Shown here: piece after piece, positions 11,178-22,639 of the stretch | Position numbering within the stretch: position 1 is the first letter of the stretch | Layout: every line of letters begins with the position of its first letter | Assembly: GCA_036345935.2 (NCBI GenBank) | Contig: JADWOT020001414.1 | Span: 1-64,000, forward strand | Direction: 5' to 3' | From: Taenia hydatigena | Taxonomy: Eukaryota > Platyhelminthes > Cestoda > Cyclophyllidea > Taeniidae | Length of the DNA: 64,000 nt | Notes under the pieces: model-generated | What the model saw: the letters and a program-made list of their open reading frames with translations, nothing else | Told to the model about the DNA's origin: nothing | The model's database searches: none | Position numbers and translations under genes: made by a program

Positions 11178-11400
11178 GAATTCTCAGAGCCTTCATGCAC
11201 CTTCTTCAATCTGTCGCCTGCACACTGTAGCATCCGAAAATCCAAAGAATCCCCCTACTTTGCCTTCTCTCTAATGTTACCCCGAATCCGTATTGTTCTT
11301 TACAAACACCAAAAAGGTCTTCTTAATTTACAATATTTTAAGCAAGTAAACTGACTAAATCATAAAAAAATTTGCTTAGCCATTAATAATCACGTAAACT
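10952..11400 (+). repeat. 226-bp tandem duplication inside copy A
   Basis: The phrase gaattctcagagccttcatg occurs at 10,952 and again at 11,178. The unit following each is alignable to aagtaa/aagcaa and gcttagccat. The first unit matches copy B almost exactly, while the second is diverged and leads into ordinary copy A sequence. Copies B and C have a single unit. Confidence 0.8.
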
Positions 11401-12759
11401 TGCAAAGAAGGTTGGAAAAGTACAGAGAATTAGGTTCTCACTGTGTATCCTACTCTAGCTTCTTTCAGGGTTGAGGGCCTGACTCAAGGAGCTAAGTGGC
11501 TGCATCAGCGTATGCTTGGAGCATTGACGAATTATAATGTCGCACCTAAAGGGGATGAAGTAGGGGGCTGCAGACGTAATGTGGACCACAACAGAACCGT
11601 TGAATTCATTACCACTTCTAAAGAGAGTTGCACTTGTCCAACTAGCAGTGAAACACTTGCTCCTAATTTTTGTCGGTAGGAAAGAGAAAAGAAAGCAAGG
11701 TGTGCCCTCAGGACTGTCTGCACTGTCACCCTTGCATTGACTAACTCATGCAAAGGAACGAACACTTCCTTAACCCACGATCGTATCAGGGTCGATTGTG
11801 TTGCTGTTCTTCTTCAACCTAGGTGCTAGCACTCTCACGGGTCAAATGGTGTTCTCATTCGTACTATTCGTGATGCCATTACTTCGTTAAAACTGTCAAC
11901 AACTCCGTAAAAGTGTAGACACTGCAACGCATGTGCTTTGGTTTTATTTTGTTTTGTCCAAAGCATAGACAGTTAAAAGCTATGACTGCTGACACAATAA
12001 AACTGTCTGGTTTTGCTGAGTCGATCAACGTGCCCATCGTCTGGTGCCCTGAGTGGCTCCGCCTAATGCCATTGCAACAGGGTGCCTTAAGATGCGAAGC
12101 GCAACATCAGTGGCGTAGATATGCGTCCCTTTACTACAAACCACCAAACCAAGTTTCCTTCGAAAGTCTCGTACCTGTGCCCTGAGATGCGCTGATCACA
12201 GTGTGGTGGCACAGAAATGAAGCAAATAACAAGCAAGGCAGCGCTTGCACAGAAACGATTTTATCACTAGTTGTTAAGACTGTTATAACTCTCATGGACA
12301 TTTCTCTTCACTTCCAATGGATCACCATTTCAAATGAAATTTTCTTATCCAGTCCAATCCGTCGAGGATTGTAGAAATTCGTGGTGCGATTTTTCAACAC
12401 TTGACGGCATGCCACGAAGGTGAAATCACTGTATTAACAAGATATGGCCGCTATGGAAATAAAAGATGCTTGAATCGGACCGTGATATTTTTCTTATTCT
12501 AGATAGTGGCAGATCACCATCGTAAGGCATTTTATTAGTGCGTCCTGATTAAATCCTGGATAAGTGCTCATTTAATATTTATTTCCTTGATCATAATTAC
12601 ATTTTTTACCCAAATACCCCTCTGAATAATATTATACGCTAAAGGAAAAAACGATATTTGGCCCGAAATTCTTGCAGTGCTGAAAATTATCAATTTCACA
12701 TTCTGACCCTAATGGTCCATGCTGAGAAAATTAATGGCAATGAGACACTGGAATATTAT

Positions 12760-12960
12760 CAGTCAGGAGTCGTTACGATGGCGCTTTTATACTGATAGAC
12801 TTGTGTCACACACACGCCAGCGTAGAGCTGTCATTTCTGCTCACGCCAGTGATCACCGTCAGGTCTGTTTACACCGGAGTCTGTGTGTTGCGCCATTCCT
12901 TCGAGTATGCAGTCGTCAGCTACTGAGAAGAAGCCTGAAGTAGTGTCAGGTGCTGATTGG
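12760..12960 (+). repeat. Diverged repeat also in the B/C arms
   Basis: Alignable to 36,180-36,400 (+) and to the reverse complement of 44,040-44,260. Shared phrases are gtctgtttacaccggagtct / cctgtccacaccggagcctg and the adjacent gcgccattccttcgag / gcgtcatttcctcgag. It lies between repeat A and the Hsp70 pseudogene. No coding frame is conserved among all three. Confidence 0.5.
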
Positions 12961-13111
12961 ATGACAGCATTCGAGTAGTTAGTGCACCCCAAGGTAGGTT
13001 CGTCGTGGTCGATTGCAGCAGATATAAGGGGCTGCAGATATCGTGGAGATCATTTCCATCAGACTAAACGTGTTGCCGTTTGCGTATTTCACAAAGGAAT
13101 GTTAGGCTCTA

Positions 13112-14895
13112 GTCATCGGCATCGACCTAGGAACAACGTTATCGTGCGTCGGTGATGTCCAGAACGGCAGGGCTGAAATCATAGCTAATGATTAGGGCAA
13201 CCGCACAACGCCCAGTGTCTCATCGATGAGGTCGCAAAGAAGCAGGCAGTCATAAAATCCTACCAATACAGTGTTTGATGTGAACCGTCTGATTGGACGC
13301 CGTTTTCGGAAGGAAGAAGTACACGCGGTGGCCCTTCATAGTCACAAAATCTGGAGAAACACCAAAGATCAGGGTGCAACATTATGGCACGACAGAGCGT
13401 TTCATTGTAGAGCAGATCTCGTCCACAGTGCTGTCGAGGATGAAGGAGACAGAAGAGGCCTACCTGGGCGAGAAGGTGACAAATGCTGTCATCACAATGC
13501 CAGCCTACTTTAATGTCAACCATCGTTAGGCCACGATCGATGCTGGGAAACTGGCGGTCTTAAAGGTGCTGCGCCTCATCAATGAGCCGATTGCAGCTGT
13601 CATTGCCTACGGTATTAGACTAGAAGACCGCTGGGCAGCGCAATGCGCTTATCTTTGATTAAGGCGGTGGCAACTTCGACGTCTCCATCATGTCCACACA
13701 GAATGAAAGATTTGAGGTAGAGGCGGTTGGTGGCATCACACACACTTGGTTGTCGACGACATTACTTGTCGACTAACGGACCAATTTTTGTAGATCATCA
13801 AGAAGGATCACTAAGGAAAAGACTTGGCAGCCAATAGAAAAGCCATCAGCCGATTGAGGAAGGAGTGCCAGCAGGCAAAGGGAATATTGAGCTCGGCTGA
13901 GAGTGCAAACATTGAAATAGTGTCGTTATTCAAAGGCATCGATTATAATGCGAGCCTCACACGGGCCAGATTTGAGCGATTGTGCTCGGATCTCTTTGGA
14001 TGGACGATAGATGGAGTAAAGATAGCGATTAGCGATGCGAAGATGGAGAAGGCTGACATCAGTAAAATTGTGCTAGTGGGAGTATCAATGTATATTCCAA
14101 AGGTGGAGAAGTTGCTGCAGAATTTCTTTGGTGGTAAAGAGGTGAGGAGATTCATCAATGCAGACGAGGCAGTGGTCTAGGGTGCCGCGACTTTGGCTGC
14201 AAATCTGACTAGTGGTGTGTCAGCAATGGCAAAGGGTTTGGTTTCGCTGGAAATGTCGTCACTATCTTTGGGTATCGATAAGTATGGCGATATTGTGGCG
14301 ACGGTGATAAAACGTAAAACGCGACTCCCAATTAAGGCGATGAAAGCATTTATCAGCTTTGGCGATAATGTAACCGAAATGTTGGTTAGTGTGCTTGACG
14401 TGTGACAACCTCTTGTTGGGGGAGTTTTGGTTGACTGGTCTCTCACCGACACCGGGCAGCGAAAGTGTGGTAGACGTGACATTTGAGACTGACGAAAACG
14501 GCATCCGTCATGTGTCTGCAGTCCAAAGGTCGACAGGAAAGCAGAACAGCATCATGATCACCAACTACAGTGGCCGTCTGTCTGAGAATGAGATAGGGCA
14601 GATGCTGATGGATACGTAGATAAACAAGCAAGAGGATGAGAAAGAGAGAATCAGAATGGAAGGGAAGAGTGAGTTAGTGGGCTACGTCTACTGCATAATA
14701 AGCAAATTGGAGAAAGAGGACGTGAAGCAGGAGACATTGGAGGCGAACCACATAGCAATATTAGCGCAGTGTGAAGAGAGGATCAGGCGGACGGACACCA
14801 ATAAAGAGGCCACAAAGGGGGACTACGAAGAAATGCGCAAACAATTCGAGAGTGTGTGCAGCCTTTTGATGAAACTGCAAAAGCAAAACTCGTAA
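13112..14895 (+). pseudogene. Hsp70 (DnaK-type chaperone) pseudogene, near full length, no introns seen
   Basis: Starts with VIGIDLGTT (phosphate-1 motif, 13,112-13,138). It continues with GRAEIIAND, a [59 protein letters not shown]-stop-GGGNFDVSI (phosphate-2 with a nonsense change), TRARFERLCSDLF, IVLVGVSMYIPKVEKLLQ (adenosine motif with the second Gly changed to Val), FINADEAVV-stop-GAA and LSLGI. The substrate-binding domain follows (VDVTFETDENGI, VSAV, STGK, GRLSENEI) with the helical lid to 14,895. At least six in-frame stops and several frameshifts or small deletions (for example before WPFIV and after GGITHT) disable it. The lid ends QKQNS-stop without GGMP repeats or EEVD, the condition described for the expanded tapeworm Hsp70 clade. 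The absence of introns could mean retroposition or an intronless parent. No poly(A) tail or target duplication is clear. Confidence 0.93.
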
Positions 14896-16480
14896 AAAAA
14901 GGGGTAAGAAACTTGAACTGAGACAAACACCTTAAAAGACTTCAGCGTCATCCACTTTTTGTCTTCCTTTGACCATCATCAATGTATTCGTGTGTATTTT
15001 AGATGTACATGTAAAACGTGCTTAATTCAACTTACCCGGTGGATTTTTCTTGTATCCTTCTATTGCTCTCACGTGTACTTTGCAGAATCGGCATTTCCTG
15101 TGGTCCACCTCTTTCACTTTGTTAGATTTATTGGCAAAGAAGGAAACATGGATATGACAGGCGTCTGGGGAGACGCGTGGTTTATAGAAGTCGCACAGTG
15201 TCTGCATGCGGAGGTGACTGAATGAAAAAGTGCATGAACATTCCAAGGAAATAAGGTACTTACCGATTAACTAAGGGATTTTCAAGTGAATGTCGAGAAC
15301 AATTTATAACCCTTGAATTCAAAATACGTTATCTAACGCGGTCAAGCTGAGATGAGATGCTGAAGACTTGCCCCTGTAGCCTGCCGTAAAAGGGACGGTT
15401 GCAGTCTGTGGAAATGAAAATGCCAGTTTCAGCTCAATTTTTTGCTACCACTCATCAAAACATGCGGTTCGGAAGAGTGGTCCTACTGCAATCCTTTCAG
15501 TAGATGGTTAGAATCCTGTACCAATGTTTAAGTTGGTGACAAAATCGTCGACTAGTGCCTGCCATAGCAAAGTGGGCGCACCTAAGGAAAGAGCAAGCTA
15601 CTTCTCTTATCGGATGCTTAGTTGTAATAAATAGGTTCGTCGTACGAAATAGTAATAAGGAGTGTTGAGTCCTTATATATGTCGCCCGGGAATTCCTTAA
15701 GGTCGTATCATCTTTGTTTAGGATTAGTCTCAGAATTCACTAAGAATCATGAGCACAAGTAGAATACTCCACCACGACGCCAGCATGTTGGAAAGGCGTC
15801 ATTTCAACGAGGAAGCTGTGGTTTGCATTGTTCGATAAATATTGGGAACAGTAGATATTAGAGCTCTTACTTCGCGAGAGAAAACCAAAAGGAAGGAAAA
15901 AAAAACAAAGTCGCATAGGAACTGCAGGCTGTAGAAACAGCAAGGTTGCAGCGAGGTGGTGGAGGATGCAGGAAGCATTGATGGAATCACATGTCCGCAG
16001 AAATAGGTAGAAAGTTGGGTGGCACCCTCAGCACTGCTTAACCAGTGGAAAAATGAAACGCTTTTTGGACGATTAGCAGGAGCAAGGTTTCACACGTCTA
16101 GACGCTTTGGATTGCCACTGCTTAAGCTAGGTGTACGTCACAGCGTGCAGCATTTTCGGTGCTTCAGGACTGTAAAATGAACTGCGATGGTGAGCAAGCA
16201 GTGAACAGAGGAGAACAGGATGCAAAAAAGCAGCTGCTCTCATCGCTGCTTAGCAGTCAAGTTTAGTGTGCAGTTGGAGTAAGGCAAGGGCGCCTTACTC
16301 CAACTAAAAACGTCACTAGGTGGCTAGACCATGACCAGAAATAGCTGATTCCGCATCCCTCTTAGGAGACGCTCTCGAACTTCGAAATTCAGACCCGCTG
16401 CGGTCGAATAGGAACCGGTGACAAAGCAGAGGGAATAGTGCGTCGGGTTGTACCTTTTTGTTTCCTTTTCTGCTATTTCC
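14896..16480. other. Intergenic stretch without a supported gene
   Basis: No convincing exon. Open frames at 14,959-15,225 (+) and 15,740-15,990 (-) lack codon-level or motif support. The notable item is the perfect hairpin at 16,272-16,305. Confidence 0.5.
16272..16305. repeat. Perfect 14-bp inverted repeat (hairpin, 6-base loop)
   Basis: The arms agttggagtaaggc and gccttactccaact are exact reverse complements separated by aagggc, and are followed by aaaaa. No coding frame surrounds it. Confidence 0.85.
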
Positions 16481-16700
16481 TTAGTATATCCTATTACACT
16501 GAAGTTTACTAAAACCACTGCAGCACCTTGGGAATTGCTGATAAAATAAATCCGTATGCGCAGCTCTGTTAAGCCAATAAAAACACGACGTGCCCGGCAT
16601 GGTAAAGACTTGCACGTTTTCAATTTCATTGGAGTTAGTATTGTAACTCCGACACACGAAATTTGTGCATCGGTCGTCGGTGTACAAATTTCGTCGGTGA
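16481..16700 (-). CDS. Candidate terminal exon of a small cysteine-rich secreted protein
   Basis: On the - strand a strong acceptor (attcattttcgttgcag) is followed by a 73-codon frame to TAA. The frame is rich in cysteine: DDRCTNFVC, then FTMPGTSCFYW, then FPRCCSGFSKLQC. That gives six Cys including a CC doublet near the end, a pattern typical of small disulfide-bonded extracellular modules such as von Willebrand C-like domains. A second frame through the same exon (to 16,324) is also open and longer, with fewer cysteines. Upstream exons were not found and would have to lie in or beyond the palindrome arm starting at about 16,865. No family is assigned. The disulfide-rich interpretation is inference from spacing alone. 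Confidence 0.3.
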
Positions 16701-18122
16701 CTGCAACGAAAATGAATAAGATGATATGAATTAAACAGGACGTTCTCAAATCACACAGGCAGAGCGTGATCAGTCAAGATTCAGTGCAATGACCCTCCTC
16801 CAGCGCTTTGTTTGTGTCTCCACACATCTATTTGGAGCTGTAACCTCTGCTCACACTAATCATCGCCGATAAACCATTGCGTCATGCATGTGGGCGCATG
16901 GCATAGGGAAATGAGCTGCGCCTTGTCCATCACTCACATTGGAACCGCCACCACACAGTCAGGTCCTCCATACCACCAGCTGAGCGTTTGTCGCCCAGCC
17001 TTAATTCAATGGTCGGCGTATCGGAGTGAATGATGACTGAATTAATTAGGCAGATACTTAGTGGCAACTAATCGGAAGAGTGACTATGCTAGAGTAAGAT
17101 ATTATGTGATAAGTCGGCACTGACATTCATTCCGCCATCCTCTAGGATGCCTTCCGATTGCCGGGGTTGCAAGAGGACCGCTATTCCTCTTCAGTGCCAC
17201 CTTGAGCGCTCTCCATCGATAGTTTGAAGCATTTGTGCATTTGTAGTGACAGTGCCACTGTCATAGCGTGTTTTTACTAGGTACGCGTGCAGCTGCTTGG
17301 AACGTCCACGGTATCGAATATTAATGCAAATTATTAACACACACCCGCATTACCTGCATTGAGTTGTTTTATTTGAAAAAGACCTTTGACAATTAGGATC
17401 GAATCGGGCTAGTAACATCAAGGTGCGTTTGTGTTCTCCCACATTCTAAAGCGATGCAAGGGCGCACACTTTACAGTCTGTATCAGTTTAGTTAACATCT
17501 CAAGCGTATGTATTTATAACTGTCCATGATTATATACGCCTGCGTCCTATGTTACACTAATAAAACTTCTTTACGTCGATTCGCTAACCACGTCGCATGA
17601 TACATTAATATTTCAATGCATTATGCTCTAAAAGCCATATTTCAAATTTGCCAGTTTTACCATTAGTGATGAATAAATCAATATAATAGCAGTAAAAATT
17701 ACAAGAATATGTAGCAAGGGCTTTCACACATCCTTCTAAACAGATCTGAGTAGCTTTCAAGTATTCATTTCGGCCATTAGGCCTCGCTGATTGGCTGGAT
17801 GTGAGAAGTGATTAGAACTGGATGTTGATGATCACTTTTCGCATAAAAAGCCTCGTTTGAAGAGTCCTTATCAGATTTTGCGTGGTAATGTCCCAGGTTG
17901 GTTCGACTAAATCTGCGTCCGTTAAATGACTTTATTAAATCCATTTCGCATTTATATTCTCTCTGATAGTTGCTAAAATTTATCATTGGAATTTCGTTTA
18001 GGAAGAGTCAACAGTAGAGCAACTAAGTCAGGACCTCCCATTTCAATCTCTTAGGATCCACCACAGTGTAAAGGACGTAAAATGGGTTGACGCACACCTC
18101 TGCAGGGTGCTTTTCTTTGCAG

Positions 18123-18835
18123 ATGTGGAGGAATGCGCGCATTATTTTGATTATGCAAGTCAGTGTTACAATAACGAAGAGGCTTTATTTCGTTGCCTCT
18201 CGTCAAGAATGTTTCCTGCTGATGCACAAACTCCGATCAACTGTTTAATCACCACACCATGTCACTGCACAAGACTATCGCCATACGGAATGAAACGCTA
18301 CAAATGCGATTTGCCAGTACTGCGTTCTGCTTCCTATACTCGTCTCTGCTTGGACGTGTCTACGGATGTTCCCAACTTTGCAAACCAGTGGGATGCATTC
18401 TTGAGGTCAGCAGGTGGCACCGTACTGGACATGCGTGATTGGTCAGAAGAAGGTGGAGATGGAGGAGGAAGGATGCAGCTGAGCGATTATGACTGTGTCG
18501 TTATATATCTTGATTGCCCTGATTTTGAACATCGGGATTGTGGACACCTGAATGCTGTAGGCGACGTCCTCACGTCAAAGCAAACGCTTGTTGTGACAGG
18601 CTCGATGTGGCAAACCTTGGATGTCCGTCCCAACTTGGACTGCTTGCAAAAGATATTCGAGGCCTTAGGCGGTTTTCGCTTTCCCCCTTTTTCCAACTTA
18701 CCTGATAGTTTTCGCATTTGGTGCAACCGCTGGCAAAACGATTGGACGATCAATTTGGTGGAGATGGTACAGTGGGCCTGTCTCTATATCATATTAAGAA
18801 GAAGTAAAGCTTTACGCGCTTTACCATGTTTGTGA
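18123..18835 (+). CDS. Unrecognised cysteine-containing ORF, palindrome copy 1
   Basis: The frame follows an acceptor (gcttttctttgcag, exon start 18,123) and runs 237 codons to TGA. It opens with cysteine-spaced DVEECAHYFDYASQC, then LITTPCHCTR, KRYKCDLPVL, LDVSTDVPNFANQWDAFL, DYDCVVIYLD, QTLVVTGSMW and RIWCNRWQNDWTINLV. After the last of these a 14-base insertion relative to copy 2 changes the C-terminus to WACLYIILRRSKALRALPCL. Over about 185 shared codons it is about 73% identical to 24,569-25,180, with one in-frame codon gap and no frameshift. It has no start codon, so it is a 3' exon or a remnant. No family is recognised. Multi-copy taeniid antigen families such as GP50 would be one thing to test. 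A following exon-like block at 19.1-19.4 kb is broken by stops, so this copy may be a pseudogene. Confidence 0.4.
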
Positions 18836-19089
18836 TTAGCCAGTCTATGACGACATTTGATAAAGCGCTTAAAAGCTTTTAAAATAAAGGCTGCATAATT
18901 ATCGTGAAAAGACTTACACTTTTTGGAAACGTGCTGGTTGGATTCGGAGCAAAATAAAAGTGATTTGAAATTGTGAAGTCGTAGGTAATCTGTTAGCTTA
19001 GTGCTGTTACCTCTGTGAAGGCGCATTTTTAGGCTATAATGGCAGCTTAATCCCTTGACACAGCCATTGCGTATGAGGATAAGGATTTA

Positions 19090-19375
19090 CTAAATACCGA
19101 TAATTTTGAAATGCAACTTAGATGCATCGAAGGCTGTTTGCTTGCATTATCTAACTTAACCATCGGGTCAGAAATGATGTTTAGTTTTGCGACCAGATAT
19201 TCCTGAATTCGTCAGTTTTCTGCGAATCGCGTCATCACACGTGTGGCATCTAGCTTCAAGCCTTGCTGCTAACCTACAAACACCAAATTTGGATTGTGAA
19301 TTTACTCACTGCTTCGCACTCCTCGGTTTACATGCCGAGTTCACGTTGAAGACTAAGAAATGTAGATTCTAAAAT
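19090..19375 (+). pseudogene. Second exon-like block of the palindrome gene, copy 1 (broken)
   Basis: Corresponds to the reverse of 23,974-24,285. It ends in the same frame with HAEFTLKTKKCRF-stop (copy 2 has HTEFTLKTKGCRF-stop), but two in-frame stops interrupt the upstream part near 19,150-19,175. A third copy at 58,030-58,330 is also broken. Confidence 0.4.
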
Positions 19376-20339
19376 TAGACAACCTTGATTTTGCTTTCCA
19401 GTGAATGAATTTACGTTCTCTAGGTGTTGTTTAAATGAGAGAGCATTAACTTGAGATCGGTGAGCATTACAAGTTATGATCCGCAGTCGCAATCATAATC
19501 GGATTTCAAATCGAGGCCAAAGCTAACCTCAAATCGTGTGAGCGTAGTTGAGATGCGAAAGGTGGCGCATGTTTAAATGAACCTTTGATGTTAAGTTCAT
19601 AATTTTTGCACTCCTTTGGGTAATCTGTGTCGAACATCAACTGATTAGCAAAATATGGCCTAGTCGTGTTAGCCGCCTGTGCTCTGCATTTTCCTCTGGA
19701 ATCACTGAGGACGGGGGTTAGACAAGTTTAATGGTTATGAGAGTGACCTTTCAAATACTAAACGGTACAACGCATTTTTAGCAGGAGCCTAATAAGCCTG
19801 TGAAATTAAGTTCGCCTGTTTCTCTTTTGCTTGAAACATCCATTATTTTAACATGTGCCTGACTCAACTGCCCATGCAAGTGTTTTTTTGTTCCATTCGC
19901 AATTAATTTTGGAGTCTGCACACCATGGTATCATACCATCAAGAGAGCATGAGCATTGGTGGTTTAAGTGAGAGTTAATAGTGCGGCGGTCGACCACTTC
20001 ATAGAGCTATCATACTCTCCCTGTACAATTACCAGCGGGATGTGACGAAGTTGGCAGTACCTCACTCATCTGCAGTCACAGTCACATTTGATGGCAAGCC
20101 AGTCAGTTTGAATTAGCTGTAGGCCGAATCGTTAAATGACTGACTAGCCGAGCCACCCACCAGAACAGTTAAACTCCCACCTGACCAGCAGCTCTAATGG
20201 GTTTATTCATTGGCACAGTGAGGTGTCAAAGGCAATGCTGTCTTTTCTACGTCCTCTAAGGATACATACCAAGCACCAACAACACTAAGAATTAAGACCG
20301 CGTAACACTATTGTAATAGTGACACGGAATTAAGTAAAG

Positions 20340-21160
20340 ACGTGTGTCTCTTTTAATTAGCTGTTGCTAAGTATCTGCCTGACTACCGCGATCATTGTTC
20401 GCTTCGACCTTTCTACCGTTGAATTAAGGATGGGCGACAAATACTCTGCTGGTAGCATGAAGGAACCGACTGTGTGGTAGCGGTTCCACTGTGAGTAATG
20501 GGCAATGCACAGCTCAACTCCTCGTTCCACGCACCCATGTTTGTCACGCATTTTTCGACCAAGCAGCTAGAGAGGTGGCTTCGCTTTTGACTAGACTACT
20601 TTCCGTTTTTGAGTAGCCAAGTGGAAGAACAAAGAAGACCTTGCTTAAAGTAAAACGCTTTCACACAGCAAGAATAAGCTCTCATTAGCTGTTATCAGGA
20701 AGCAGCATAAAAATTCGGAAGGCACTGTATTCTACAGCATGGATTGGCGCGTCTAAGGACGCTCAATAAGCGTTAACTTAGCCTCCACAATGATTAGTTA
20801 TTCTGAGGCATCGCTGATATCGGCACTTCAAAACACAGAAGAATAGATCCAAGTGATGCGGCACATTAAAATTTTAGTTGAGGCTAAGAAACTAATGAAA
20901 GAAAAGGATCGTTTTTTTCCTTTGCCACTCTAATTGTCCAGGAAGTCACAGGCACTTTGCACCGTCATTGTCTGGACATATCCTAAGTTCATATTGTCAA
21001 ACTGTACCTTATGACTTCGCGTTGCTCTCAGGACGCCATAGTATTTTGAAAAAAATGTTTGCAATAGCAAGTGGTCTTCAGATCGTTCGTGCAAATACAA
21101 ATGGAAAATGCGGCCAGAATTATGAGTCAATGGCTATTGAATACTGTGAATAGTTGAAAT
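20340..21160 (+). repeat. Direct copy of the outer right-arm sequence, inside the palindrome spacer
   Basis: Aligns with 26,290-26,990 in the same orientation. Paired phrases are gttgaattaaggatgggcga / gttgaattaaggcttggaga and gaggcatcgctgatatcggc / gaggcatcgccgatatcggc. A related copy is at 54,880-55,300. Its first 200 bases also match the reverse of 16,865-17,060. Confidence 0.7.
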
Positions 21161-21439
21161 AGGAAGGGTTGGCCATAAGGTAAACAGGAGCCACCAGCAT
21201 TCATGAGGTATTTTGTGCTTGATTAGAACCATAACCCCAGAACTATCTGCCATCGTTATCTGCCATGTGGGTGGTGCCTGTCCAGCAGGGCCTTATGCTT
21301 AACGCACTTTGTGCGTGCTGCTTAAGCACGTATATTTTGCTACATTTCAATTTATAATTTTATTATCCCTATAGTGCCTAACCAAATCCAAGGCATCAAG
21401 GAATTCACAAATTTTTAATGTCGATTCAACTTAAAAATT

Positions 21440-22450
21440 TGGACGATTTGACGTTGCGAACTATTATCCGCCTAGATCGATTTGGATGACTGAAACGGAA
21501 TTGCATAAAAACTGTGTTAATTGAATTAGAAAAGAAAGTTAAAACGAATAAGAAGAGGAGAGCAAATCAAGGGACTGATAGAGAGAACTCGCAATTAGCG
21601 TGAGATGCCAGCGCAGGTATTCTGTGTGACAACGATGTTGGGGCTTGTGCAATTCGAGCCCAGTGGGAGTGATTAGACTGACCACATCTCACTGCCAGCA
21701 CACTGCTTCCCTCTGTTCCGTCTGGATGAAGATGGCGCAATCACGACGTCCACCTTCTCGCCTTTGTCAAAATGTAAGGGTTATAATGACCGGAACACGG
21801 AATTGTGTATTCTTTGTACACATGCATACCTACGTGACTGGGTAGCAAAACAATCCATGCGTAGTCTTTGCCTTAGCCATCAATTTCATTACTCGTCATA
21901 TCACTAACTCTTGTAGGATTGCTTAAAAAGTCATTTTAAGTTTTATATTTTCAAAGAAAATTGTATTCGGAGTTACGGTCGAGGCCGGTGTCCTCTTTAC
22001 ACCACCACCTAATGCTCTTCAGCTGAGCATCATCTTAACGGCATAGAAGTAACCGAATCTCGAAGCGAAGTGTAGAGAAGCTCTGGTCTGCATTTTCTAG
22101 CTGGATGCAGTCAAAATGAAGCCTGCTAGAAAATGCTTCAAGCTTAAGTACGGTTTGAGATGTGCATAAAATCTTTTTGAAGCAACGAGTGCAAGGAAAA
22201 GGTAGATCGCCTAGACACGGGTTATTTAGTTAATAGACAGGATTCAAGGTGCAATGGGCTTTGTGCCCCGTATAGCGAACCATTTAAAAACTCGTCTACC
22301 TTTTTGATCTTATCCCTTCGCTTACTAGTTTTTTCCTCAACCAATCTACCGCTACCTCTGTGGATGATTTCCTAAGTTTTAAAAATCAAGCTTACTAAAG
22401 TAGATACATTAAGCTTCTAATTCTTTCCTTATTTGGTGATGAAGGGCCTA
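21440..22450 (+). repeat. Repeat shared with 55,320-56,130 (and 57.0, 60.0 kb)
   Basis: Direct homology to 55,320-56,130 is clear from paired phrases: gactgatagagagaactcgc / gactgatagagagaacccgc and cattttctagctggatg in both. Positions 22,310-22,450 also match 57,020-57,140 and 60,030-60,145 (ccgctac..ctgtggatgatt, aaatcaagcttactaaag). No coding frame is conserved. Confidence 0.75.
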
Positions 22451-22639
22451 AATTTCTTGCTTGATCCGTTGCCAGCATAATCCCCTCGACCGAAAGTGGA
22501 AATTGTGATTCCAAGTCTTGCTACCCTGCTTAACTGCACGGCTCTTAACTAGTTACTATTCTGACATCAACCAATTTAAATTGCGCGCCAGAGGCACCAT
22601 ATTGTGACTGACTTTGATAATCTGATTCCTTCCATAGAG

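Larger units (their letters stand above)
9270..12650 (+). repeat. Repeat copy A (inverted copy B at 32.6-35.7 kb; direct copy C at 43.65-46.56 kb)
   Basis: A 3.4-kb segment whose reverse complement is found at 32,580-35,720. Part of it recurs in direct orientation at 44,690-46,556. Landmarks are the left-end phrase tgtgccaatcc near 9300 and the right-end phrase acccaaatacccctc near 12,610. Identity looks like 80-90% by eye, except for a near-perfect tract at 10,440-11,177. Many short open frames occur. Those around 11,530-11,765 are preserved in sense in both A and B (for example HNRTVEFI followed by CTCPTS on +), suggesting an ancestral coding exon. No transposase, reverse transcriptase or terminal repeats are visible. 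Confidence 0.75.
16865..20240 (-). repeat. Left arm of the 16.9-26.5 kb imperfect palindrome
   Basis: The reverse complement aligns with 23,265-26,490. Paired positions sum to about 43,310-43,540 throughout (for example 16,900/26,410, 17,400/25,920, 18,400/24,950, 19,480/23,850, 20,100/23,440), so the order is kept with small indels. DNA identity is near 85% in the ORF region and lower elsewhere, by eye. The inner part (19,090-20,230) recurs in direct orientation at 58,030-58,900. Confidence 0.8.

Noticed and set aside
9100..12700. LTR-retrotransposon or TRIM interpretation of repeat A/B/C
   Set aside because: There are no paired direct terminal repeats with TG...CA ends, no primer-binding or polypurine sites and no pol domains. 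Orientation and ends fit segmental duplication better.
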